Assembly: GCA_032718475.1 (NCBI GenBank)
Contig: JAUCBJ010004753.1
Location: 1-64,000, forward strand
DNA length: 64,000 nt
Reading direction: 5' to 3'
Source: Nemertoderma westbladi
Taxonomy: Eukaryota; Xenacoelomorpha; Nemertodermatida; Nemertodermatidae
Shown here: in pieces, positions 35,601 to 50,599 of the stretch
Numbering within the stretch: the stretch's first letter is position 1
How the letters are laid out: the number at the start of each line of letters is the position of its first letter
Made by a program: the position numbers and the translations under genes
The notes under the pieces: generated by a model
Database searches by the model: none
Seen by the model: only the letters and a program-made list of their open reading frames with translations
Told to the model about the DNA's origin: nothing

Positions 35601-38550
35601 CGAATCATTCCTGCTTACCCATCTATTAATTAGTCAGACATAGTGCCGAATCATTCCTGCTTACCCATCTATTAATCAGCCATGCATAGTGCCGAGTCAT
35701 TCCTGCTTACCCATCTATTAATCAGCCAGACATAGTGCCGAGTCATTCCTCCTTACCCATCTATTAATCAGCCAGACATAGTGCCGAATCATTCCTGCTT
35801 ACCCATCTATTAATTAGTCAGACATAGTGCCGAATCATTCCTCCTTACCCATCTATTAATCAGCCAGACATAGTGCCGAATCATTCCTGCTTACCCATCT
35901 ATTAATTAGTCAGACATAGTGCCGAATCATTCCTCCTTACCCATATATTAATCAGCCAGACATAGTGCCGAATCATTCCTGCTTACCCATCTATTAATTA
36001 GTCAGACATAGTGCCGAATCATTCCTGCTTACCCATCTATTAATCAGCCATGCATAGTGCCGAGTCATTCCTGCTTACCCATCTATTAATCAGCCAGACA
36101 TAGTGCCGAGTCATTCCTCCTTACCCATCTATTAATCAGCCAGACATAGTGCCGAATCATTCCTGCTTACCCATCTATTAATTAGCCAGACATAGTGCCG
36201 AATCATTCCTGCTTACCCATCTATTAATTAGTCAGACATAGTGCCGAATCATTCCTCCTTACCCATATATTAATCAGCCAGACATAGTGCCGAATCATTC
36301 CTGCTTACCCATCTATTAATTAGTCAGACATAGTGCCGAATCATTCCTGCTTACCCATCTATTAATCAGCCATGCATAGTGCCGAGTCATTCCTGCTTAC
36401 CCATCTATTAATCAGCCAGACATAGTGCCGAGTCATTCCTGCTTACCCATCTATTAATCAGCCATGCATAGTGCCGAGTCATTCCTGCTTACCCATCTAT
36501 TAATTAGTCAGACATAGTGCCGAATCATTCCTGCTTACCCATCTATTAATCAGCCAGACATAGTGCCGAGTCATTCCTGCTTACCCATCTATTAATCAGC
36601 CATGCATAGTGCCGAGTCATTCCTGCTTACCCATCTATTAATCAGCCAGACCTAGTGCCGAGTCATTCCTTCTTACCCATCTATTAATCAGCCATGCATA
36701 GTGCCGAGTCATTCCTGCTTACCCATCTATTAATTAGTCAGACATAGTGCCGAATCATTCCTCCTTACCCATATATTAATCAGCCAGACATAGTGCCGAA
36801 TCATTCCTGCTTACCCATCTATTAATCAGCCAGACATAGTGCCGAATCATTCCTGCTTACCCATCTATTAATCAGCCAGACATAGTGCCGAGTCATTCCT
36901 GCCTACCCATCTATTAATCAGCCAGACATAGTGCCGAATCATTCCTCCTTACCCATCTATTAATCAGCCAGACATAGTGCCGAATCATTCCTGCCTACCC
37001 ATCTATTAATCAGCCAGACATAGTGCCGAATCATTCCTGCTTACCCATCTATTAATCAGCCAGACATAGTGCCGAATCATTCCTGCCTACCCATCTATTA
37101 ATCAGCCAGACATAGTGCCGAATCATTCCTCCTTACCCATCTATTAATCAGCCAGACATAGTGCCGAATCATTCCTGCTTACCCATCTATTAATTAGTCA
37201 GACATAGTGCCGAATCATTCCTCCTTACCCATCTATTAATCAGCCAGACATAGTGCCGAATCATTCCTGCTTACCCATCTATTAATCAGCCAGACATAGT
37301 GCCGAATCATTCCTGCTTACCCATCTATTAATCAGCCAGACATAGTGCCGAATCATTCCTCCTTACCCATCTATTAATTAGTCAGACATAGTGCCGAATC
37401 ATTCCTCCTTACCCATATATTAATCAGCCAGACATAGTGCCGAATCATTCCTGCTTACCCATCTATTAATCAGCCAGACATAGTGCCGAATCATTCCTGC
37501 CTACCCATCTATTAATCAGCCAGACATAGTGCCGAATCATTCCTCCTTACCCATCTATTAATCAGCCAGACATAGTGCCGAATCATTCCTGCCTACCCAT
37601 CTATTAATCAGCCAGACATAGTGCCGAATCATTCCTGCTTACCCATCTATTAATCAGCCAGACATAGTGCCGAATCATTCCTGCCTACCCATCTATTAAT
37701 CAGCCAGACATAGTGCCGAATCATTCCTCCTTACCCATATATTAATCAGCCAGACATAGTGCCGAATCATTCCTGCTTACCCATCTATTAATTAGTCAGA
37801 CATAGTGCCGAATCATTCCTGCTTACCCATCTATTAATTAGTCAGACATAGTGCCGAATCATTCCTGCTTACCCATCTATTAATTAGTCAGACATAGTGC
37901 CGAGTCATTCCTGCTTACCCATCTATTAATTAGTCAGACATAGTGCCGAATCATTCCTGCTTACCCATCTATTAATTAGTCAGACATAGTGCCGAATCAT
38001 TCCTGCTTACCCATCTATTAATTAGTCAGACATATTGCCGAATCATTCCTGCTTACCCATCTATTAATTAGTCAGACATAGTGCCGAGTCATTCCTGCTT
38101 ACCCATCTATTAATTAGTCAGACATAGTGCCGAGTCATTCCTGCTTACCCATCTATTAATTAGTCAGACATAGTGCCGAGTCATTCCTGCTTACCCATCT
38201 ATTAATTAGTCAGACATAGTGCCGAATCATTCCTGCTTACCCATCTATTAATTAGTCAGACATAGTGCCGAATCATTCCTGCTTACCCATCTATTAATTA
38301 GTCAGACATAGTGCCGAATCATTCCTGCTTACCCATCTATTAATTAGTCAGACATAGTGCCGAGTCATTCCTGCTTACCCATCTATTAATTAGTCAGACA
38401 TAGTGCCGAATCATTCCTGCCTACCCATCTATTAATCAGCCAGACATAGTGCCGAATCATTCCTGCCTACCCATCTATTAATCAGCCAGACATAGTGCCG
38501 AATCATTCCTCCTTACCCATATATTAATCAGCCAGACATAGTGCCGAATC
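32700..38550 (+). repeat. two copies of a satellite block about 4.83 kb apart
   Basis: The rare variant CATATTGCCG occurs at about 33199 and 38031, 4,832 bp apart: 105 units plus two single-base insertions visible between them (GCCTTACCC near 33811, CCATGACATAG near 35271). On either side both copies show runs of GCCTACCC and CCATATATTAATCAG units followed by long runs of TTAGTCAGAC units. A similar block without the marker lies at about 59.1-60.3 kb. Confidence 0.85.
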
Positions 38551-41500
38551 ATTCCTGCTTACCCATCTATTAATCAGCCAGACATAGTGCCGAATCATTC
38601 CTGCCTACCCATCTATTAATCAGCCAGACATAGTGCCGAATCATTCCTCCTTACCCATATATTAATCAGCCAGACATAGTGCCGAATCATTCCTGCTTAC
38701 CCATCTATTAATTAGTCAGACATAGTGCCGAATCATTCCTGCTTACCCATCTATTAATTAGTCAGACATAGTGCCGAATCATTCCTGCTTACCCATCTAT
38801 TAATTAGTCAGACATAGTGCCGAATCATTCCTGCTTACCCATCTATTAATTAGTCAGACATAGTGCCGAATCATTCCTGCTTACCCATCTATTAATTAGT
38901 CAGACATAGTGCCGAGTCATTCCTGCTTACCCATCTATTAATTAGTCAGACATAGTGCCGAATCATTCCTGCTTACCCATCTATTAATCAGCCAGACATA
39001 GTGCCGAATCATTCCTGCCTACCCATCTATTAATCAGCCAGACATAGTGCCGAATCATTCCTCCTTACCCATCTATTAATCAGCCAGACATAGTGCCGAA
39101 TCATTCCTGCTTACCCATCTATTAATTAGTCAGACATAGTGCCGAATCATTCCTGCTTACCCATCTATTAATTAGTCAGACATAGTGCCGAATCATTCCT
39201 GCTTACCCATCTATTAATCAGCCAGACATAGTGCCGAATCATTCCTCCTTACCCATCTATTAATCAGCCAGACATAGTGCCGAATCATTCCTCCTTACCC
39301 ATATATTAATCAGCCAGACATAGTGCCGAATCATTCCTGCTTACCCATCTATTAATTAGTCAGACATAGTGCCGAATCATTCCTGCTTACCCATCTATTA
39401 ATCAGCCATGCATAGTGCCGAGTCATTCCTGCTTACCCATCTATTAATCAGCCAGACATAGTGCCGAGTCATTCCTGCTTACCCATCTATTAATTAGTCA
39501 GACATAGTGCCGAGTCATTCCTGCTTACCCATCTATTAATTAGTCAGACATAGTGCCGAATCATTCCTGCTTACCCATCTATTAATCAGCCATGCATAGT
39601 GCCGAGTCATTCCTGCTTACCCATCTATTAATCAGCCAGACATAGTGCCGAGTCATTCCTGCTTACCCATCTATTAATTAGTCAGACATAGTGCCGAGTC
39701 ATTCCTGCTTACCCATCTATTAATTAGTCAGACATAGTGCCGAATCATTCCTCCTTACCCATATATTAATCAGCCAGACATAGTGCCGAATCATTCCTGC
39801 TTACCCATCTATTAATCAGCCAGACATAGTGCCGAATCATTCCTCCTTACCCATCTATTAATCAGCCAGACATAGTGCCGAATCATTCCTGCTTACCCAT
39901 CTATTAATTAGTCAGACATAGTGCCGAATCATTCCTGCTTACCCATCTATTAATCAGCCATGCATAGTGCCGAGTCATTCCTGCTTACCCATCTATTAAT
40001 CAGCCAGACATAGTGCCGAGTCATTCCTGCTTACCCATCTATTAATCAGCCAGACATAGTGCCGAGTCATTCCTGCTTACCCATCTATTAATTAGTCAGA
40101 CATAGTGCCGAATCATTCCTGCTTACCCATCTATTAATTAGTCAGACATAGTGCCGAATCATTCCTGCTTACCCATCTATTAATTAGTCAGACATAGTGC
40201 CGAATCATTCCTGCTTACCCATCTATTAATCAGCCATGCATAGTGCCGAGTCATTCCTGCTTACCCATCTATTAATTAGCCAGACATAGTGCCTTGTCAT
40301 TCCTGCTTACCCATCTATTAATCAGCCAGACATAGTGCCGAATCATTCCTGCTTACCCATCTATTAATTAGTCAGACATAGTGCCGAATCATTCCTCCTT
40401 ACCCATATATTAATCAGCCAGACATAGTGCCGAATCATTCCTGCTTACCCATCTATTAATTAGTCAGACATAGTGCCGAGTCATTCCTGCTTACCCATCT
40501 ATTAATTAGTCAGACATAGTGCCGAATCATTCCTGCTTACCCATCTATTAATCAGCCAGACATAGTGCCGAATCATTCCTGCTTACCCATCTATTAATCA
40601 GTCAGACATAGTGCCGAATCATTCCTGCTTACCCATCTATTAATCAGCCATGCATAGTGCCGAGTCATTCCTGCTTACCCATCTATTAATCAGCCAGACA
40701 TAGTGCCGAATCATTCCTCCTTACCCATCTATTAATCAGCCATGCATAGTGCCGAGTCATTCCTGCTTACCCATCTATTAATCAGCCAGACATAGTGCCG
40801 AATCATTCCTGCTTACCCATCTATTAATTAGCCAGACATAGTGCCGAGTCATTCCTGCTTACCCATCTATTAATTAGTCAGACATAGTGCCGAATCATTC
40901 CTGCTTACCCATCTATTAATCAGCCAGACATAGTGCCGAATCATTCCTGCTTACCCATCTATTAATCAGTCAGACATAGTGCCGAATCATTCCTGCTTAC
41001 CCATCTATTAATCAGCCATGACATAGTGCCGAATCATTCCTGCTTACCCATCTATTAATTAGTCAGACATAGTGCCGAATCATTCCTGCTTACCCATCTA
41101 TTAATTAGTCAGACATAGTGCCGAATCATTCCTGCTTACCCATCTATTAATCAGCCAGACATAGTGCCGAATCATTCCTGCTTACCCATCTATTAATCAG
41201 TCAGACATAGTGCCGAATCATTCCTGCTTACCCATCTATTAATCAGCCATGCATAGTGCCGAGTCATTCCTGCTTACCCATCTATTAATCAGCCAGACAT
41301 AGTGCCGAATCATTCCTGCTTACCCATCTATTAATCAGCCAGACATAGTGCCGAATCATTCCTGCTTACCCATCTATTAATTAGTCAGACATAGTGCCGA
41401 ATCATTCCTGCTTACCCATCTATTAATTAGCCAGACATAGTGCCGATCATTCCTGCTTACCCATCTATTAATTAGCCAGACATAGTGCCGAATCATTCCT

Positions 41501-43080
41501 GCTTACCCATCTATTAATCAGCCATGCATAGTGCCGAGTCATTCCTGCTTACCCATCTATTAATCAGCCAGACATAGTGCCGAATCATTCCTGCTTACCC
41601 ATCTATTAATCAGCCCAGACATAGTGCCGAATCATTCCTGCTTACCCATCTATTAATCAGCCAGACATAGTGCCGAGTCATTCCTGCTTACCCATCTATT
41701 AATTAGTCAGACATAGTGCCGAATCATTCCTGCCTACGCCATCTATTAATCAGCCAGACATAGTGCCGAATCATTCCTGCTTACCCATCTATTAATCAGC
41801 CAGACATAGTGCCGAATCATTCCTGCTTACCCATCTATTAATCAGCCAGACATAGTGCCGAGTCATTCCTGCTTACCCATCTATTAATTAGTCAGACATA
41901 GTGCCGAATCATTCCTGCTTACCCATCTATTAATTAGTCAGACATAGTGCCGAATCATTCCTGCTTACCCATCTATTAATCAGCCATGCATAGTGCCGAA
42001 TCATTCCTGCTTACCCATCTATTAATCAGCCATGCATAGTGCCGAGTCATTCCTGCTTACCCATCTATTAATTAGTCAGACATAGTGCCGAGTCATTCCT
42101 GCTTACCCATCTATTAATCAGCCAGACATAGTGCCGAATCATTCCTGCTTACCCATCTATTAATTAGTCAGACATAGTGCCGAGTCATTCCTGCTTACCC
42201 ATCTATTAATTAGCCAGACATAGTGCCTTGTCATTCCTGCTTACCCATCTATTAATCAGCCATGCATAGTGCCGAGTCATTCCTGCTTACCCATCTATTA
42301 ATTAGCCAGACATAGTGCCTTGTCATTCCTGCTTACCCATCTATTAATCAGCCAGACATAGTGCCGAATCATTCCTGCTTACCCATCTATTAATTAGTCA
42401 GACATAGTGCCGAATCATTCCTCCTTACCCATATATTAATCAGCCAGACATAGTGCCGAATCATTCCTGCTTACCCATCTATTAATTAGTCAGACATAGT
42501 GCCGAGTCATTCCTGCTTACCCATCTATTAATTAGTCAGACATAGTGCCGAATCATTCCTGCTTACCCATCTATTAATTAGTCAGACATAGTGCCGAATC
42601 ATTCCTGCTTACCCATCTATTAATCAGCCATGCATAGTGCCGAGTCATTCCTGCTTACCCATCTATTAATCAGCCCAGACATAGTGCCGAATCATTCCTG
42701 CTTACCCATCTATTAATCAGCCAGACATAGTGCCGAGTCATTCCTGCTTACCCATCTATTAATTAGTCAGACATAGTGCCGAATCATTCCTGCTTACCCA
42801 TCTATTAATTAGTCAGACATAGTGCCGAATCATTCCTGCTTACCCATCTATTAATTAGTCAGACATAGTGCCGAATCATTCCTGCTTACCCATCTATTAA
42901 TCAGCCATGCATAGTGCCGAGTCATTCCTGCTTACCCATCTATTAATTAGTCAGACATAGTGCCGAATCATTCCTGCTTACCCATCTATTAATCAGCCAG
43001 ACATAGTGCCGAATCATTCCTGCTTACCCATCTATTAATCAGCCATGCATAGTGCCGAGTCATTCCTGCTTACCCATCTA

Positions 43081-43600
43081 TTAATTAGCCAGACATAGTG
43101 CCGAATCATTCCTGCTTACCCATCTATTAATCAGCCATGCATAGTGCCGAGTCATTCCTGCTTACCCATCTATTAATTAGCCAGACATAGTGCCGAGTCA
43201 TTCCTGCTTACCCATCTATTAATTAGTCAGACATAGTGCCGAATCATTCCTGCTTACCCATCTATTAATCAGCCATGCATAGTGCCGAGTCATTCCTGCT
43301 TACCCATCTATTAATTAGCCAGACATAGTGCCGAATCATTCCTGCTTACCCATCTATTAATCAGCCAGACATAGTGCCGAATCATTCCTGCTTACCCATC
43401 TATTAATCAGCCATGCATAGTGCCGAGTCATTCCTGCTTACCCATCTATTAATTAGTCAGACATAGTGCCGAATCATTCCTGCTTACCCATCTATTAATC
43501 AGCCATGCATAGTGCCGAGTCATTCCTGCTTACCCATCTATTAATTAGCCAGACATAGTGCCGAATCATTCCTGCTTACCCATCTATTAATCAGCCAGAC
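43081..43600 (+). repeat. 5-unit (230-bp) higher-order repeat
   Basis: TTAATTAGCC with GCCGAATC recurs at 43081, 43311 and 43541, exactly 230 bp apart, each preceded by a CAGCCATGC unit. Confidence 0.85.
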
Positions 43601-44379
43601 ATAGTGCCGAATCATTCCTGCTTACCCATCTATTAATTAGTCAGACATAGTGCCGAGTCATTCCTGCTTACCCATCTATTAATCAGCCAGACATAGTTCC
43701 GGGTCATTCCTGCTTACCCATCTATTAATTAGCCAGACATAGTGCCGAATCATTCCTGCTTACCCATCTATTAATCAGCCAGACATAGTGCCGAATCATT
43801 CCTGCTTACCCATCTATTAATTAGTCAGACATAGTGCCGAGTCATTCCTGCTTACCCATCTATTAATCAGCCAGACATAGTTCCGGGTCATTCCTGCTTA
43901 CCCATCTATTAATCAGCCAGACATAGTGCCGAATCATTCCTGCTTACCCATCTATTAATCAGCCATGCATAGTGCCGAGTCATTCCTGCTTACCCATCTA
44001 TTAATCAGCCAGACATAGTTCCGGGTCATTCCTGCTTACCCATCTATTAATTAGTCAGACATAGTGCCGAATCATTCCTGCTTACCCATCTATTAATCAG
44101 CCATGCATAGTGCCGAATCATTCCTGCTTACCCATCTATTAATCAGCCAGACATAGTGCCGAATCATTCCTGCTTACCCATCTATTAATCAGCCAGACAT
44201 AGTGCCGAATCATTCCTGCTTACCCATCTATTAATTAGTCAGACATAGTGCCGAATCATTCCTGCTTACCCATCTATTAATCAGCCAGACATAGTGCCGA
44301 GTCATTCCTGCTTACCCATCTATTAATTAGTCAGACATAGTGCCGAATCATTCCTGCTTACCCATCTATTAATTAGTCA

Positions 44380-45090
44380 GACATAGTTCCGAATCATTCC
44401 TGCTTACCCATCTATTAATCAGCCAGACATAGTGCCGAGTCATTCCTCCTTACCCATCTATTAATCAGCCATGCATAGTGCCGAGTCATTCCTGCTTACC
44501 CATCTATTAATCAGCCAGACATAGTGCCGAATCATTCCTGCTTACCCATCTATTAATCAGCCAGACATAGTGCCGAGTCATTCCTGCTTACCCATCTATT
44601 AATTAGTCAGACATAGTGCCGAATCATTCCTGCTTACCCATCTATTAATTAGTCAGACATAGTTCCGAATCATTCCTGCTTACCCATCTATTAATTAGTC
44701 AGACATAGTGCCGAATCATTCCTGCTTACCCATCTATTAATCAGCCAGACATAGTGCCGAGTCATTCCTGCTTACCCATCTATTAATTAGTCAGACATAG
44801 TGCCGAATCATTCCTGCTTACCCATCTATTAATTAGTCAGACATAGTTCCGAATCATTCCTGCTTACCCATCTATTAATTAGTCAGACATAGTTCCGAAT
44901 CATTCCTGCTTACCCATCTATTAATTAGTCAGACATAGTGCCGAATCATTCCTGCTTACCCATCTATTAATCAGCCAGACATAGTGCCGAGTCATTCCTG
45001 CTTACCCATCTATTAATTAGTCAGACATAGTGCCGAATCATTCCTGCTTACCCATCTATTAATTAGTCAGACATAGTTCCGAATCATTCC
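44380..45090 (+). repeat. satellite block marked by GTTCCGAATC
   Basis: The variant GTTCCGAATC occurs at 44386, 44662, 44846, 44892 and 45076. Spacings are 6, 4, 1 and 4 units, so a four-unit block (184 bp) has been copied with unequal steps. Confidence 0.85.
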
Positions 45091-48000
45091 TGCTTACCCA
45101 TCTATTAATCAGCCAGACATAGTGCCGAGTCATTCCTCCTTACCCATCTATTAATCAGCCATGCATAGTGCCGAGTCATTCCTGCTTACCCATCTATTAA
45201 TTAGTCAGACATAGTGCCGAATCATTCCTGCTTACCCATCTATTAATTAGTCAGACATAGTGCCGAATCATTCCTCCTTACCCATCTATTAATCAGCCAT
45301 GCATAGTGCCGAGTCATTCCTGCTTACCCATCTATTAATTAGTCAGACATAGTGCCGAATCATTCCTGCTTACCCATCTATTAATCAGCCCAGACATAGT
45401 GCCGAATCATTCCTGCTTACCCATCTATTAATCAGCCAGACATAGTGCCGAATCATTCCTGCTTACCCATCTATTAATCAGCCATGCATAGTGCCGAGTC
45501 ATTCCTGCTTACCCATCTATTAATTAGTCAGACATAGTGCCGAGTCATTCCTGCTTACCCATCTATTAATTAGTCAGACATAGTGCCGAGTCATTCCTGC
45601 TTACCCATCTATTAATTAGTCAGACATAGTGCCGAATCATTCCTGCCTCGTCATCTATTAATCAGCCAGACATAGTGCCGAATCATTCCTGCTTACCCAT
45701 CTATTAATTAGCCAGACATAGTGCCGAATCATTCCTGCTTACCCATCTATTAATCAGCCAGACATAGTGCCGAATCATTCCTGCTTACCCATCTATTAAT
45801 TAGTCAGACATAGTGCCGAATCATTCCTGCTTACCCATCTATTAATTAGCCAGACATAGTGCCGAATCATTCCTGCTTACCCATCTATTAATCAGCCAGA
45901 CATAGTGCCGAATCATTCCTGCTTACCCATCTATTAATTAGTCAGACATAGTGCCGAATCATTCCTGCTTACCCATCTATTAATCAGCCATGCATAGTGC
46001 CGAGTCATTCCTGCTTACCCATCTATTAATTAGTCAGACATAGTGCCGAGTCATTCCTGCTTACCCATCTATTAATTAGTCAGACATAGTGCCGAGTCAT
46101 TCCTGCTTACCCATCTATTAATTAGCCAGACATAGTGCCGAATCATTCCTGCTTACCCATCTATTAATCAGCCAGACATAGTGCCGAATCATTCCTGCTT
46201 ACCCATCTATTAATTAGTCAGACATAGTGCCGAATCATTCCTGCTTACCCATCTATTAATCAGCCATGCATAGTGCCGAGTCATTCCTGCTTACCCATCT
46301 ATTAATTAGTCAGACATAGTGCCGAGTCATTCCTGCTTACCCATCTATTAATTAGTCAGACATAGTGCCGAATCATTCCTGCTTACCCATCTATTAATTA
46401 GCCAGACATAGTGCCGAATCATTCCTGCTTACCCATCTATTAATCAGCCAGACATAGTGCCGAATCATTCCTGCTTACCCATCTATTAATTAGTCAGACA
46501 TAGTGCCGAATCATTCCTGCTTACCCATCTATTAATCAGCCATGCATAGTGCCGAGTCATTCCTGCTTACCCATCTATTAATTAGTCAGACATAGTGCCG
46601 AGTCATTCCTGCTTACCCATCTATTAATTAGTCAGACATAGTGCCGAGTCATTCCTGCTTACCCATCTATTAATTAGCCATGCATAGTGCCGAATCATTC
46701 CTGCTCACCCATCTATTAATCAGCCATGCATAGTGCCGAGTCATTCCTGCTTACCCATCTATTAATTAGTCAGACATAGTGCCGAGTCATTCCTGCTTAC
46801 CCATCTATTAATTAGCCATGCATAGTGCCGAATCATTCCTGCTTACCCATCTATTAATCAGCCATGCATAGTGCCGAGTCATTCCTGCTTACCCATCTAT
46901 TAATTAGTCAGACATAGTGCCGAGTCATTCCTGCTTACCCATCTATTAATTAGTCAGACATAGTGCCGAGTCATTCCTGCTTACCCATCTATTAATTAGC
47001 CATGCATAGTGCCGAATCATTCCTGCTCACCCATCTATTAATCAGCCATGCATAGTGCCGAATCATTCCTGCTTACCCATCTATTAATTAGCCAGACATA
47101 GTGCCGAATCATTCCTGCTTACCCATCTATTAATCAGCCAGACATAGTGCCGAATCATTCCTGCTTACCCATCTATTAATTAGTCAGACATAGTGCCGAA
47201 TCATTCCTGCTTACCCATCTATTAATCAGCCATGCATAGTGCCGAGTCATTCCTGCTTACCCATCTATTAATCAGCCAGACATAGTGCCGAATCATTCCT
47301 GCTTACCCATCTATTAATCAGCCATGCATAGTGCCGAGTCATTCCTGCTTACCCATCTATTAATTAGCCAGACATAGTGCCGAATCATTCCTGCTTACCC
47401 ATCTATTAATCAGCCAGACATAGTGCCGAATCATTCCTGCTTACCCATCTATTAATTAGTCAGACATAGTGCCGAATCATTCCTGCTTACCCATCTATTA
47501 ATCAGCCATGCATAGTGCCGAGTCATTCCTGCTTACCCATCTATTAATCAGCCAGACATAGTGCCGAATCATTCCTGCTTACCCATCTATTAATCAGCCA
47601 GACATAGTGCCGAATCATTCCTGCTTACCCATCTATTAATTAGTCAGACATAGTGCCGAATCATTCCTGCTTACCCATCTATTAATCAGCCAGACATAGT
47701 GCCGAGTCATTCCTGCTTACCCATCTATTAATTAGTCAGACATAGTGCCGAATCATTCCTGCTTACCCATCTATTAATCAGCCAGACATAGTGCCGAGTC
47801 ATTCCTGCTTACCCATCTATTAATTAGTCAGACATAGTGCCGAATCATTCCTGCTTACCCATCTATTAATCAGCCCAGACATAGTGCCGAATCATTCCTG
47901 CTTAACCATCTATTAATCAGCCATGCATAGTGCCGAGTCATTCCTGCTTACCCATCTATTAATCAGCCAGACATAGTGCCGAGTCATTCCTGCTTACCCA

Positions 48001-50599
48001 TCTATTAATTAGTCAGACATAGTGCCGAATCATTCCTGCTTACCCATCTATTAATCAGCCAGACATAGTGCCGAGTCATTCCTGCTTACCCATCTATTAA
48101 TCAGCCAGACATAGTGCCGAGTCATTCCTGCTTACCCATCTATTAATTAGTCAGACATAGTGCCGAGTCATTCCTGCTTACCCATCTATTAATTAGTCAG
48201 ACATAGTGCCGAATCATTCCTCCTTACCCATATATTAATCAGCCAGACATAGTGCCGAATCATTCCTGCTTACCCATCTATTAATTAGCCAGACATAGTG
48301 CCGAGTCATTCCTGCTTACCCATCTATTAATCAGCCAGACATAGTGCCGAGTCATTCCTCCTTACCCATCTATTAATCAGCCAGACATAGTGCCGAATCA
48401 TTCCTGCTTACCCATCTATTAATTAGTCAGACATAGTGCCGAATCATTCCTGCTTACCCATCTATTAATCAGCCATGCATAGTGCCGAGTCATTCCTGCT
48501 TACCCATCTATTAATTAGCCAGACATAGTGCCTTGTCATTCCTGCTTACCCATCTATTAATCAGCCAGACATAGTGCCGAATCATTCCTGCTTACCCATC
48601 TATTAATTAGTCAGACATAGTGCCGAATCATTCCTCCTTACCCATATATTAATCAGCCAGACATAGTGCCGAATCATTCCTGCTTACCCATCTATTAATT
48701 AGTCAGACATAGTGCCGAGTCATTCCTGCTTACCCATCTATTAATTAGTCAGACATAGTGCCGAATCATTCCTGCTTACCCATCTATTAATTAGTCAGAC
48801 ATAGTGCCGAATCATTCCTGCTTACCCATCTATTAATTAGTCAGACATAGTGCCGAATCATTCCTGCTTACCCATCTATTAATTAGTCAGACATAGTGCC
48901 GAATCATTCCTGCTTACCCATCTATTAATTAGTCAGACATAGTGCCGAATCATTCCTGCTTACCCATCTATTAATCAGCCAGACATAGTGCCGAGTCATT
49001 CCTGCTTACCCATCTATTAATTAGTCAGACATAGTGCCGAATCATTCCTGCTTACCCATCTATTAATCAGCCCAGACATAGTGCCGAATCATTCCTGCTT
49101 ACCCATCTATTAATCAGCCATGCATAGTGCCGAGTCATTCCTGCTTACCCATCTATTAATTAGTCAGACATAGTGCCGAATCATTCCTGCTTACCCATCT
49201 ATTAATTAGTCAGACATAGTGCCGAATCATTCCTGCTTACCCATCTATTAATTAGTCAGACATAGTGCCGAATCATTCCTGCTTACCCATCTATTAATCA
49301 GCCCAGACATAGTGCCGAATCATTCCTGCTTACCCATCTATTAATCAGCCCAGACATAGTGCCGAATCATTCCTGCTTACCCATCTATTAATCAGCCATG
49401 CATAGTTCCGGGTCATTCCTGCTTACCCATCTATTAATCAGCCAGACATAGTGCCGAGTCATTCCTGCCTCGTCATCTATTAATCAGCCAGACATAGTGC
49501 CGAATCATTCCTGCCTCGTCATCTATTAATTAGTCAGACATAGTGCCGAATCATTCCTGCCTCGTCATCTATTAATCAGCCAGACATAGTGCCGAATCAT
49601 TCCTGCCTCGTCATCTATTAATCAGCCAGACATAGTGCCGAATCATTCCTGCTTACCCATCTATTAATTAGTCAGACATAGTGCCGAATCATTCCTGCTT
49701 ACCCATCTATTAATCAGCCATGCATAGTGCCGAGTCATTCCTGCCTCGTCATCTATTAATCAGCCAGACATAGTGCCGAATCATTCCTGCCTCGTCATCT
49801 ATTAATCAGCCAGACATAGTGCCGAATCATTCCTGCTTACCCATCTATTAATTAGTCAGACATAGTGCCGAATCATTCCTGCTTACCCATCTATTAATCA
49901 GCCATGCATAGTGCCGAGTCATTCCTGCTTACCCATCTATTAATTAGTCAGACATAGTGCCGAGTCATTCCTGCTTACCCATCTATTAATTAGTCAGACA
50001 TAGTGCCGAGTCATTCCTGCCTACCCATCTATTAATTAGTCAGACATAGTGCCGAATCATTCCTGCCTCGTCATCTATTAATCAGCCAGACATAGTGCCG
50101 AATCATTCCTGCTTACCCATCTATTAATTAGTCAGACATAGTGCCGAATCATTCCTGCTTACCCATCTATTAATCAGCCATGCATAGTGCCGAGTCATTC
50201 CTGCTTACCCATCTATTAATTAGTCAGACATAGTGCCGAGTCATTCCTGCTTACCCATCTATTAATTAGCCATGCATAGTGCCGAGTCATTCCTGCTTAC
50301 CCATCTATTAATCAGCCAGACATAGTGCCGAATCATTCCTGCTTACCCATCTATTAATTAGCCAGACATAGTGCCGAGTCATTCCTGCTTACCCATCTAT
50401 TAATTAGTCAGACATAGTGCCGAGTCATTCCTGCCTACCCATCTATTAATTAGTCAGACATAGTGCCGAATCATTCCTGCCTCGTCATCTATTAATCAGC
50501 CAGACATAGTGCCGAATCATTCCTGCTTACCCATCTATTAATTAGTCAGACATAGTGCCGAATCATTCCTGCTTACCCATCTATTAATCAGCCATGCAT

